A stretch of DNA of 40,294 nucleotides from Flavobacteriales bacterium (lineage in GTDB: Bacteria > Bacteroidota > Bacteroidia > Flavobacteriales > BACL11). Each line of letters opens with the position of its first letter. Position 1 is the stretch's first letter. The translations under genes were made by a program, and so were the position numbers. Positions 16,001 through 22,997 of the stretch are shown here, piece after piece. The stretch is from contig JACNLP010000032.1 in assembly GCA_014381465.1 (NCBI GenBank), positions 1-40,294 of the forward strand, given 5' to 3'. The notes beneath the pieces are model-generated. The model did no database searches. It saw only the letters and a program-made list of their open reading frames with translations, and had not been told where the DNA came from.

Positions 16001-17728
16001 ATGAAAACACTAAATAAAAAAAATATCTATATCATATTAGCAACCTTATTTGCAGGAATACTAATTGGTGCTTTATTTTTTGGAGAAAATTCAAAAGATG
16101 CTTCTTCCAAAAATCAAGAACAAGTAAAAAATACAATTTGGACATGTTCCATGCATCCTCAAATTAGACAAGCAGAATTTGGACTATGTCCTCTTTGTGG
16201 AATGGATTTAATTCCTTTGGATGATGAATCATCAGATGGAGATCCTATGGAAATTAGAATGTCGCCATCAGCAATGCAAATAGCTAATATACAAACATCA
16301 GTTATTAGTAAGCAAAAAGCAATAAAAGAAATAAGGGTAAACGGAAAAGTAAAAGCTGATGAAAGAGAAGTATTTTCTCAATCCTCTCATATTTCTGGGA
16401 GAATAGAAAAATTGCTGATAAATTATACTGGAGAATATGTAACGAAAGGGCAGGAAATAGCTTACATCTACTCTCCAGAATTAGTATCCGCACAAGAAGA
16501 GCTTTTGGAGGCTTATAAAATGAAAAATGTACAAGCTGAATTGTACATGGCTGCAAGGGAAAAGTTAAAAAATTGGAAACTAACAGAACAACAAATAGAT
16601 GGCATAATACAATCTGGAGTACTTATAGAAAATTTTCCTATATTATCAGATTTAACAGGAGTAGTACTTACAAAACGAGTGAATCTAGGAGACCATATTA
16701 AGCAAGGTCAGTCTCTTTTTGAGGTAGCTGATTTGGATAAAGTATGGATACTTTTTGATGTGTATGAAAGTGATTTGTATTGGGTTAAAAAAGGAAATGA
16801 AGTTAGTTTTACAATTCAATCCATTCCTGGAGAATCATTTAAAGGGAATATTACATTTATTGATCCTATTATTAATCCGAAAACTCGTGTTGCCACTGCA
16901 AGGGTTGAGATTGATAATAGAGGAAGAAATCTAAAACCTGATATGTTTGCTTTAGGGGAAATCAGTAGTAAAATGAAAAATAATACACAAGAAATAATTG
17001 TCCCTAAATCAGCAGTAATGTGGACTGGAGAACGCTCAGTAGTGTACTTAAAAACTCCATCTGTTTCAGGAGTCAGTTTCCTAATGCGAGAAGTAATACT
17101 TGGTGCATCATTAGGTGGCAGTTATATTATTAAAGAAGGGTTAAAGGAAGGGGATGAAATTGCAACTAATGGAACATTTAGTATTGATGCAGCCGCACAA
17201 TTAGCTGGAAAACCAAGTATGATGAATCCATTTGAGAAAGAAGATATATATGAAGAAAAGGAAATTGTAAAGATTGCAATTAATGCAAAATCTAAACAAA
17301 CGCTTTCTCCTATTTTTGATGATTATTTTTCATTGAAAAATGCATTATCTTCAGATAATTTTGAACAAAGTGAAGAAATTGTATTAGCACTTTTAAAAAC
17401 TTTAAATAAAGTAAATATGAGTGTTTTTACAGGAGAATCACATAATGTATGGATGCAATTTAGCAAGCAAACCACAACAATTTTAAAGCAGATGAAAAAA
17501 AGTGAAAATATAAAAAAACAAAGAACTCATTTTATTAAATTATCAAAAGAATTTATTGTACTAATTCAGACTTTTGGAGCAGTTGATAAAACAATTTATC
17601 AGCAATTTTGCCCTATGGCAAACAATAACAAAGGAGCAGATTGGTTAAGTAATAGTAAAGAAATAAAAAATCCCTATTTTGGTAAGTCAATGCTGAAATG
17701 TGGAGAAATAAAACAAACAATTAAATAA
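16001..17728 (+). CDS. cusB: CusB-like periplasmic adaptor with heavy-metal-binding domain and C-terminal DUF3347-like domain
   Basis: It links the pump to the TolC channel and probably loads metal. The 575-residue protein has an N-terminal membrane anchor (residues 8-28) and a heavy-metal-binding domain at about 46-73 with WTCSMHP and LCPLCGMDL (Cys49, Met51, His52, Cys63, Cys66). The adaptor core follows at about 95-410: lipoyl-like halves IEKLLINYTGEYVTKGQ and VVLTKRVNLGDHIKQGQ, a helical hairpin between, then barrel domains. A C-terminal about 150-residue helical domain (FDDYFSLKNALSSDNFEQ ... QFCPMANNNKGADWLS) matches DUF3347, which occurs in copper-related Bacteroidota proteins. The CxxC, CPM and MxC groups indicate Cu(I)/Ag(I). 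Confidence 0.9.
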   Translation: MKTLNKKNIYIILATLFAGILIGALFFGENSKDASSKNQEQVKNTIWTCSMHPQIRQAEFGLCPLCGMDLIPLDDESSDGDPMEIRMSPSAMQIANIQTSVISKQKAIKEIRVNGKVKADEREVFSQSSHISGRIEKLLINYTGEYVTKGQEIAYIYSPELVSAQEELLEAYKMKNVQAELYMAAREKLKNWKLTEQQIDGIIQSGVLIENFPILSDLTGVVLTKRVNLGDHIKQGQSLFEVADLDKVWILFDVYESDLYWVKKGNEVSFTIQSIPGESFKGNITFIDPIINPKTRVATARVEIDNRGRNLKPDMFALGEISSKMKNNTQEIIVPKSAVMWTGERSVVYLKTPSVSGVSFLMREVILGASLGGSYIIKEGLKEGDEIATNGTFSIDAAAQLAGKPSMMNPFEKEDIYEEKEIVKIAINAKSKQTLSPIFDDYFSLKNALSSDNFEQSEEIVLALLKTLNKVNMSVFTGESHNVWMQFSKQTTTILKQMKKSENIKKQRTHFIKLSKEFIVLIQTFGAVDKTIYQQFCPMANNNKGADWLSNSKEIKNPYFGKSMLKCGEIKQTIK

Positions 17729-17747
17729 TAACCTTAAAACAATAAAC

Positions 17748-18167
17748 ATGAAAAAGAACATTTTAAAAATCACATTAATTGGTGCAATCGCTCTAATGAG
17801 TACAGAATCATTTTCGACTAATTCGTTTTCCGATAACAGGATAATAGTTGCAAATAATACAAAAACAGAAACATTTAAAGTTTTTGGGAATTGTGGTATG
17901 TGTGAAAGAACTATTGAAAGCTCCCTTGCAAATATTAAAGGTATTGAAAAAGCGGATTGGAATAAAGAAACAAAAATGATGAAAGTTATCTTTGATGAAA
18001 AGCAAATTAGTTTGGATGAGATTAAACAAAAAATTGCTGAAGTAGGGTATGACACTGATAAATTCAGAGCAACAGAAAAAGTATATAATAATTTGCCTGG
18101 CTGTTGCCAGTACGATAGACCTGCAAAAAAGAAAAGTCATAATTCTCATAATGGACATAAACATTAG
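17748..18167 (+). CDS. Periplasmic heavy-metal-associated (HMA) domain protein
   Basis: The 139-residue protein has an N-terminal signal peptide and one HMA domain at about 41-105. The metal site is GNCGMCERTIE (Cys49 and Cys52), followed by the standard pattern GIEKADWN...KVIFDEKQISLDEIKQKIAEVGYDT. After the domain come NLPGCCQYDRPAKKK and a His-rich tail (HNSHNGHKH), both able to bind Cu or Zn. It follows the adaptor gene by 19 bp and is likely part of the same operon. A role as periplasmic Cu(I) chaperone handing metal to the CusB-like adaptor is inferred, by analogy with CusF in position but not in fold. Confidence 0.88.
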   Translation: MKKNILKITLIGAIALMSTESFSTNSFSDNRIIVANNTKTETFKVFGNCGMCERTIESSLANIKGIEKADWNKETKMMKVIFDEKQISLDEIKQKIAEVGYDTDKFRATEKVYNNLPGCCQYDRPAKKKSHNSHNGHKH

Positions 18168-18182
18168 AAACAATTAAATAAA

Positions 18183-18330
18183 ATGAAAAAGCAAATTTTA
18201 ACAATCGGAACAGCAATGCTATTTATTGCATGAACAGTATTTTTTACATTTGTTAAAATCATTACCTAAAATTGCAGAGATTGTAGGAAATGGAGCTTAT
18301 TATTTATTGGCAGAAATGAGTAAAACATAA
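18183..18330 (+). pseudogene. Fused gene remnants at the end of the metal-efflux cluster
   Basis: ATG at 18183 gives MKKQILTIGTAMLFIA and then TGA at 18231, a signal-peptide start that ends at once. Overlapping in another frame, 18202-18330 encodes a tail reading LLHEQYFLHLLKSLPKIAE and ending NGAYYLLAEMSKT with TAA. It has no start of its own and looks like the C-terminus of an unrelated protein that I do not recognise. The simplest reading is a deletion that joined the 5' end of a further exported protein gene to the 3' end of another gene. The following 118 bp lead into the exbB promoter. Confidence 0.45.
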
Positions 18331-18403
18331 AATGAACACGCACATTAAATTATAGCAGTTGTTAAATTTAAAAGAGATATCAGGCCGCTTTATAATATTT
18401 TTA

Positions 18404-18411
18404 TAAATTTG
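18404..18411 (+). promoter_or_regulatory. -7 box TAAATTTG of the exbB operon
   Basis: TAAATTTG matches TAnnTTTG and lies 37 bases before the ATG at 18449, in an AT-rich leader. Confidence 0.5.
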
Positions 18412-18448
18412 CCACACTTAAATTAATAATCAATCAAATTAAAAGAAA

Positions 18449-19249
18449 ATGAAAAACAAATTAAAGTTATTTACATTAGTAGGGTTATTCCTGATGGGAT
18501 CTTACACAATTTTCGCTCAAGATCAAGTAGATACAAATACCGCTACTGAACAAACAACAGAAGAAGTTGTTGAAGAAACTGCTGTAGTTGAGGAAACAAT
18601 AACTGAAGCTCAGGAAGAAAATAAATCTTTCCACCAAGTTATAAAACAAAAATTTATTGAAGGTGGCCCATCTTTTATGGGAGTAGTTTTGCTTTGCTTA
18701 ATCTTAGGATTGGCATTGGCTATTGAAAGAATTATTTACCTTAATATGGCTACAAGCGATTCCTCAAAATTATTAAATGATGTGGAAGGGGCTCTTCAAT
18801 CTGGTGGAGTAGATGCGGCAAAAGAAACTTGTAGAAATACAAAAGGTCCTGTTGCGTCTATTTTTTATCAAGGATTAGATCGTTCTGGGGAAGGCATTGA
18901 CATGGTGGAGAAATCAGTTGTTGCTTATGGCTCGGTTCAAATGGGGCTGTTGGAAAAAGGACTTTCTTGGATTGCACTATTTATTGCCTTAGCGCCAATG
19001 CTTGGTTTTATGGGAACAGTAATTGGTATGATTGGTGCTTTTGATGCTATTGAAGCGGCTGGAGATATTTCTCCATCATTAGTAGCAGGAGGTATTAAAG
19101 TAGCACTTTTAACAACTGTTTTCGGACTTATTGTTGCGATTATTCTGCAAATATTCTACAATTATATTGTTTCTAAAATTGATAGTATTGTAAACGATAT
19201 GGAAGATGCTTCTATCTCTTTAATTGATTTATTAGTAAAAAATAAATAA
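18449..19249 (+). CDS. exbB: ExbB/TolQ/MotA-family proton channel protein
   Basis: It is the channel subunit of an inner-membrane energy-transducing complex that uses proton flow to drive TonB-type outer-membrane transport or a similar task. The 266-residue protein has a signal-like N-terminus (MKNKLKLFTLVGLFLMGSYTIFA), a Glu/Thr-rich spacer at 25-60, then three membrane helices: about 75-93, about 172-195, and about 212-235. The MotA/TolQ core motifs are clear (GLLEKGLSWIALFIALAPMLGFMGTV, then GGIKVALLTTVFGL). The N-terminal extension is common in Bacteroidota homologues. Three further membrane-protein genes follow within a few bases. No tonB gene is next to it. Confidence 0.93.
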   Translation: MKNKLKLFTLVGLFLMGSYTIFAQDQVDTNTATEQTTEEVVEETAVVEETITEAQEENKSFHQVIKQKFIEGGPSFMGVVLLCLILGLALAIERIIYLNMATSDSSKLLNDVEGALQSGGVDAAKETCRNTKGPVASIFYQGLDRSGEGIDMVEKSVVAYGSVQMGLLEKGLSWIALFIALAPMLGFMGTVIGMIGAFDAIEAAGDISPSLVAGGIKVALLTTVFGLIVAIILQIFYNYIVSKIDSIVNDMEDASISLIDLLVKNK

Positions 19250-19251
19250 GC

Positions 19252-19578
19252 ATGGATTTGATTAATATCGGTATAATTATTACTTACATTATGATTATTG
19301 GTGCCGCATTAGCGGTGGTAGGATTTTCTGTAATGCAAATGATGAAAAGCCCTAAAAATTCCAAAAAAACACTTTATACAGTTGGAGGATTAGTAATTGT
19401 TTTGATACTTGCTTACTTCCTTGCTTCTTCAGAAGTATTACCTTCTTATGAGAAATATGGCATTGATTCAGCTTCTGCAAAAAGAGTTGGAATGGGGCTA
19501 AATGCTTTTTATTTTTTAGCTATTGGTGCAGTTTTAGTAGTTCTTTATACTGAGTTCGGAAAAGCATTTAAAAAATAA
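19252..19578 (+). CDS. Small three-helix membrane protein between exbB and exbD
   Basis: The 108-residue protein has three hydrophobic segments, at about 6-28, 44-60 and 85-102, with a positively charged loop (KSPKNSKKT) between the first two. I recognise no named domain. It starts 2 bp after exbB and its TAA overlaps the ATG of the first exbD by one base (19578), so its product is made together with the ExbB/ExbD subunits. A co-conserved accessory subunit of this Bacteroidota-type complex is the likely role, but the function is not established from sequence. Confidence 0.78.
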   Translation: MDLINIGIIITYIMIIGAALAVVGFSVMQMMKSPKNSKKTLYTVGGLVIVLILAYFLASSEVLPSYEKYGIDSASAKRVGMGLNAFYFLAIGAVLVVLYTEFGKAFKK

Positions 19579-20129
19579 TGGCAAGAAGCAATCGAGAACT
19601 TCAAGAGATTAATGCGGGCGCAATGGCAGATATTGCCTTTTTGCTTTTAATATTCTTTTTAGTAACTACCACAATGGATGTAGATACTGGTATTGCCAGA
19701 AAACTACCGCCAATGCCAGAAGAAGAGCAGATAGAAGATGATTCGCAAATTCATGCTAGGAATATTTATGTGGTGCTTGTAAATTCCAACAATCAACTTT
19801 TGGTGGAAGGTGTTCCAATGGATATCTCGCAACTAAAAGATGGTGCAAAAGCATTTATTAATAATAATGGTTTAAGTCCTGAACTGTCGGACAATCCAGA
19901 AAAGGCAATTATCTCTTTGCAAAACGATAGAGGGACTTCTTATAAAACATATATTCAAGTGCAAAATGAATTGACTGCTGCCTATAATGAGTTAAGAAAT
20001 ACAGCCGCTTTATCTGAATTTGGCTCTCGGTATTATGATTTGTCAAAAAGCCAGCAAAGAACAATCAGAAAAAAATATCCGCAAAAAATATCGGAAGCAG
20101 AACCAAAAAATGTAAGTGATAATGAGTAA
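19578..20129 (+). CDS. exbD: ExbD/TolR-family biopolymer transport protein (first copy)
   Basis: The 183-residue protein has a short cytoplasmic N-terminus, one membrane helix at about 17-35 containing the functional Asp (AMADIAFLLLIFFLVTTTMDVD), and a periplasmic domain. In ExbD/TolR/MotB proteins this Asp takes part in proton translocation. The C-terminal part is longer than in proteobacterial ExbD (about 140) and ends in a charged tail. The gene overlaps the following exbD-like gene by 8 bp. Two ExbD-type proteins per ExbB operon is common in Bacteroidota and implies a hetero-oligomer. Confidence 0.92.
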   Translation: MARSNRELQEINAGAMADIAFLLLIFFLVTTTMDVDTGIARKLPPMPEEEQIEDDSQIHARNIYVVLVNSNNQLLVEGVPMDISQLKDGAKAFINNNGLSPELSDNPEKAIISLQNDRGTSYKTYIQVQNELTAAYNELRNTAALSEFGSRYYDLSKSQQRTIRKKYPQKISEAEPKNVSDNE

Positions 20130-20589
20130 ATTTAAAAGAAAATCAAAAGGAGGGTCGCCAGGCATTTCAACAGCATCTCTGCCGGATATTGTATTTATGT
20201 TATTGTTCTTTTTTATGGTAACAACTGTAATGCGCGAAACCACTCTGTTTGTAGATGTAACTACTCCAAAAGCAACTGAAATAAGAAAAATGGAGAAGAA
20301 ATCATTGGTAAGTTATATTTATATCGGCTCTCCTGTAAAACGCTTGCAATCTTCTTACGGAACAAAACCAAGAATACAACTAAATGATGCCTTTGCCGAA
20401 ACTGCCGATATTCAAGAGTTTATTGCTACCGAAAGAGAATCGCATGACGAAAAAGAAATTCCTTATATGACGGTTTCTATAAAGGGGGATGAACAGGTGA
20501 AAATGGGAACAGTTATTGATGTAAAACAAGAGCTCAGGAAAGCAAATGCTCTGAAAATAAATTACTCCACAAGAAAAGGAACTTACTAA
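20122..20589 (+). CDS. exbD: ExbD/TolR-family biopolymer transport protein (second copy)
   Basis: The 155-residue protein starts at ATG 20122 (MSKFKRKSKGG); an upstream in-frame GTG at 20116 would add two residues and is less likely. A positively charged N-terminus precedes one membrane helix at about 17-38 with the conserved Asp (SLPDIVFMLLFFFMVTTVM). The periplasmic domain follows, with PYMTVSIKGDEQVKMGTVIDVKQELR matching the ExbD C-terminal pattern. It overlaps the first exbD by 8 bp, so the pair is translationally coupled. It is the last gene of the operon; the next 680 bp have no intact gene. Confidence 0.9.
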   Translation: MSKFKRKSKGGSPGISTASLPDIVFMLLFFFMVTTVMRETTLFVDVTTPKATEIRKMEKKSLVSYIYIGSPVKRLQSSYGTKPRIQLNDAFAETADIQEFIATERESHDEKEIPYMTVSIKGDEQVKMGTVIDVKQELRKANALKINYSTRKGTY

Positions 20590-21274
20590 GTTAGATATTA
20601 GTATTGAGATTTTAGACAATGCTGTGTTCAACTGATAAATGCAACACAATATTTATTTAGTTTTTGTTGAGGGATGAGAGACTTAAATTTTCTTACAGCC
20701 CTATTATTTATTAAATTTTCTACTTCTTTTATCCTTTGATGACTGATTTTTCTAAGATCAGTTTTCTTAGAAAAAAATCTTCTTATAAGTCCAATTCTAT
20801 TCTCTATTGTTCCTTTGTCCTGAGTCAAGTTCAGGATAGTAAAATACCACTTTCCAAAGTAACCCACTTCTCCCTCTTATATTTGTTTGGGACAGGCACT
20901 CCAAGGAGGAGAATATTAGCAGTTAATCAATTCCCCTCTTGGGAGGGGATTAAGGGGTGGGTATCTATAGATTGCTTCACATTCATTCTCAATGACAAGA
21001 ATATATAAACCCCCCTCCTAATTTAGGAGGGGGTGGGGGTGGTATATTTTATTTATACCCCTCTCCTTTTTTCAAAAGGTGTCTCCCCTAAAACAGGGGA
21101 GAAGTTTTGTCGTCTATCATCTAATATCTAAAAGCCTAGCAGTCTGTTCTGAACTTGATTCAGTAGTCTAATTTCTGTCTTTCACTTATAAAAACTTTCA
21201 AAAACGAGATCCATTCACATTCGTTCAGGATGACATCTTTTCATCTAATATCTCATATCTAAAAGTGTAGCGGT
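20590..21274. repeat. Repeat-rich intergenic stretch with G/C-rich hairpins and dispersed palindromic units
   Basis: No intact gene lies here. Besides an IS30 transposase remnant there are several palindromes. TCCTGA/TCAGGA is at 20818-20836 and TCCCCTC/GAGGGGA at 20932-20949. A nearly loop-free 11-bp hairpin CCCCCTCCTAA/TTAGGAGGGGG is at 21011-21033, and TCTCCCCT/AGGGGAGA is at 21082-21102. Two of them are followed by a GGGGTGG-type tail, so they are related units. The right part holds a copy of the GAGATC..TTCACATTCGTTCAxGATGACA unit also seen at 4925-4954. The sentence-like repeat CATCTAATATCT...AAAAGnnTAGC appears at about 21118-21140 and 21243-21271. Confidence 0.55.
20628..20825 (-). 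pseudogene. C-terminal remnant of an IS30-type transposase
   Basis: Read on the minus strand, this encodes SQ/TQDKGTIENRIGLIRR, then FFSKKTDLRKISHQRIKEVE and NLINNRAVRKF...QQKLNKYCVAFIS with a stop. That is the end of the DDE integrase domain of IS30-family transposases found in Bacteroidota, including the catalytic Glu region (KGTxENRIGLIRRFF). Everything upstream, including the first two Asp residues of the DDE triad and the N-terminal helix-turn-helix, is missing. The break at about 20820-20836 coincides with a TCCTGA palindrome. No terminal inverted repeats were found. It is an inactive relic. Confidence 0.7.
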
Positions 21275-22024
21275 CTAATCTCTATCTTTTTCCTCAAAAG
21301 TTTTAATGGAATGCTCCACCGCTTGATTGATTTGGTTCAATTCTTTGGCAGTAAAATCACGATAAGTACCAATTGGTATATCTAATTTGATGTTCATTAT
21401 TCTTACCCTTTTCAGCTTCTTTACATCATATTCTAAATATTCACACATCCTTCTAATCTGGCGATTAAGCCCTTGTGTAAGTATAATTTTGAATTTCTTT
21501 TTATCCGTTTGTTTCACAAAACACTTACGAGTAACGGTATCCAAAATTGGCACTCCATTTGCCATAGCTTCAATAAATTCTTTGGTAACTGGTTTGTGTA
21601 CGGTAACTTCATATTCCTTTTCATGATTGTTACGAGCACGCAAAATCTTGTTTACAATATCGCCATCATTAGTTAGGAAAATAAGTCCTTCTGAGGGCTT
21701 ATCCAACCTTCCGATAGGGAAAATACGAGTAGGATAATTAATATAATCAATTATATTATTTTTTTCTCGCATCTGATCGGTTGTACAAACTATGCCTACA
21801 GGTTTATTAAAAGCAATATAAACCATCTTCTTCTTTTTGGCTCTGTGCACCACCTTTCCGTTTACACTTACCTCATCTTCATCCGAAACTTTGGTCCCCA
21901 TAAGTGGAACCTCCCCATTTATTTTTATCCTCCCTTGATCAATCAACTTATCAGCAGCACGCCTTGAGCAATATCCGATTTCAGATAAAAATTTATTTAT
22001 TCTTGTAAGTTTTTTATTATCCAT
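21275..22024 (-). CDS. rluF: 23S rRNA pseudouridine synthase (RluF-like)
   Basis: It converts uridine to pseudouridine in 23S rRNA (position 2604 in E. coli numbering for RluF). The 249-residue protein has an N-terminal S4 RNA-binding domain (residues about 6-62, INKFLSEIGYCSRRAADKLIDQGRIKING) and an RsuA/RluB-type catalytic domain. The catalytic Asp108 lies in IGRLDKPSEGLIFLTNDG. The later motifs KEYEVTV, LTQGLNRQIRRMCEYLEYDVKKLKRVRI are standard and fit RluF better than RluB or RluE. Its ATG follows the stop codon of the membrane-protein gene with no gap, so the two are coupled. The C-terminus ends with a charged tail. Confidence 0.9.
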   Translation of the reverse strand: MDNKKLTRINKFLSEIGYCSRRAADKLIDQGRIKINGEVPLMGTKVSDEDEVSVNGKVVHRAKKKKMVYIAFNKPVGIVCTTDQMREKNNIIDYINYPTRIFPIGRLDKPSEGLIFLTNDGDIVNKILRARNNHEKEYEVTVHKPVTKEFIEAMANGVPILDTVTRKCFVKQTDKKKFKIILTQGLNRQIRRMCEYLEYDVKKLKRVRIMNIKLDIPIGTYRDFTAKELNQINQAVEHSIKTFEEKDRD

Positions 22025-22879
22025 TTATTGAATTTTTTGCTTTTTTATTTCTCTTATGTAGTACCAAGTAAAAACAAAAAACAGTACAAAAATGATTGCA
22101 ACCTCTGCTACATATTCAGTTGGTGCAACCCATATTTCATTTAGCAAATTCCACCTACCCATTACTTCAACAAAATTCCAGAAAATAATTACAGTAGGAA
22201 CTGCATACCTAATGGCATAATCAAACTGCTGAATTTTTATCAATTTTAAAAACAAGTAGATGGACCAAAATAATGAACCAAAAGCCACAACAAAAGTCAT
22301 AGGGTGATTAGATCCTGCAATATCTTCATCATACACCAAAAGAAGAACTATGTAGAACATCCAAAGAATCATTATTGTTTCAATAAATGTAGTAACTGCA
22401 ATAAATTTTTCTGCTCTTTCTAATGCTTTAGTTTTAACTTTAATCCCAAATACTTTTTGAAACCAGTTAAAAAATTGACATCTTGTTTGTGATGATAAAA
22501 AGAACATGGTAAATACTGAAAGTAATCCTAAAGAAGACATCATTACTAAATATTCTGGCTTAGTAGCCACCTCACCATCTTCCATCAGTGGAGAGATGTT
22601 TAATTTTTGAGCAATCCACACAAAAGAGAACTCTACCCAGCCTGTCCAAACAAGAATTCCACCTAGCAAACCAACTAAAGTTGCTATTTTTTTATTTTCA
22701 TCTTTTACTATTCCTAAAAAAACAAGGGAAACGCCCAATATACCAATTCCAAAGGCTGCTAGTAGCATATTATTATGAAAATAATGCTCTGTTAAAACCA
22801 TAATAGCATGACCAATTGGCATAAGCAAAAGCACTATTATAAAGGAAAATATTCCGTATTTATATTTTGATAAATTCAT
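22025..22879 (-). CDS. Multi-pass membrane protein of unknown function
   Basis: The 284-residue protein has about seven or eight hydrophobic helices, beginning with YGIFSFIIVLLLMPIGHAIMVL and including ILGVSLVFLGIV, TLVGLLGGILVWTGWVEFSF, YLVMMSSLGLLSVFTMFFL and a final VAEVAIIFVLFFVFTWYYI. Conserved-looking polar residues inside helices are His19, Trp and Glu in GWVEFSFVW, and a Cys near residue 133. I do not recognise a family. It is immediately upstream of rluF (stop TAA adjoins the ATG), and a TAAGTTTG -7 box lies in front of it. The coupling to an rRNA modification gene gives no clear functional clue. Confidence 0.75.
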   Translation of the reverse strand: MNLSKYKYGIFSFIIVLLLMPIGHAIMVLTEHYFHNNMLLAAFGIGILGVSLVFLGIVKDENKKIATLVGLLGGILVWTGWVEFSFVWIAQKLNISPLMEDGEVATKPEYLVMMSSLGLLSVFTMFFLSSQTRCQFFNWFQKVFGIKVKTKALERAEKFIAVTTFIETIMILWMFYIVLLLVYDEDIAGSNHPMTFVVAFGSLFWSIYLFLKLIKIQQFDYAIRYAVPTVIIFWNFVEVMGRWNLLNEIWVAPTEYVAEVAIIFVLFFVFTWYYIREIKKQKIQ

Positions 22880-22883
22880 ACTG

Positions 22884-22891
22884 CAAACTTA
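22884..22891 (-). promoter_or_regulatory. -7 box TAAGTTTG of the membrane protein-rluF transcript
   Basis: On the minus strand TAAGTTTG matches TAnnTTTG and is only four bases before the ATG at 22879, which would give a nearly leaderless transcript. Confidence 0.4.
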
Positions 22892-22972
22892 TGATTATTA
22901 TCCGAATAATAATTATTAACAAATCATCTTAAAAACTATAAGTGACTAATGCTTATCAACTGCTAATTATTA

Positions 22973-22980
22973 TAAATTTG
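22973..22980 (+). promoter_or_regulatory. -7 box TAAATTTG of the S46 peptidase gene
   Basis: TAAATTTG matches TAnnTTTG, 17 bases before the ATG at 22998. It is divergent from the membrane protein-rluF promoter. Confidence 0.5.
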
Positions 22981-22997
22981 CACAACTAATAAATTAT

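Noticed and set aside
17687-18173. Overlapping minus-strand ORFs across the HMA gene
   Set aside because: They mirror the HMA coding sequence, have no family features and no promoter; they are shadows of the real gene.
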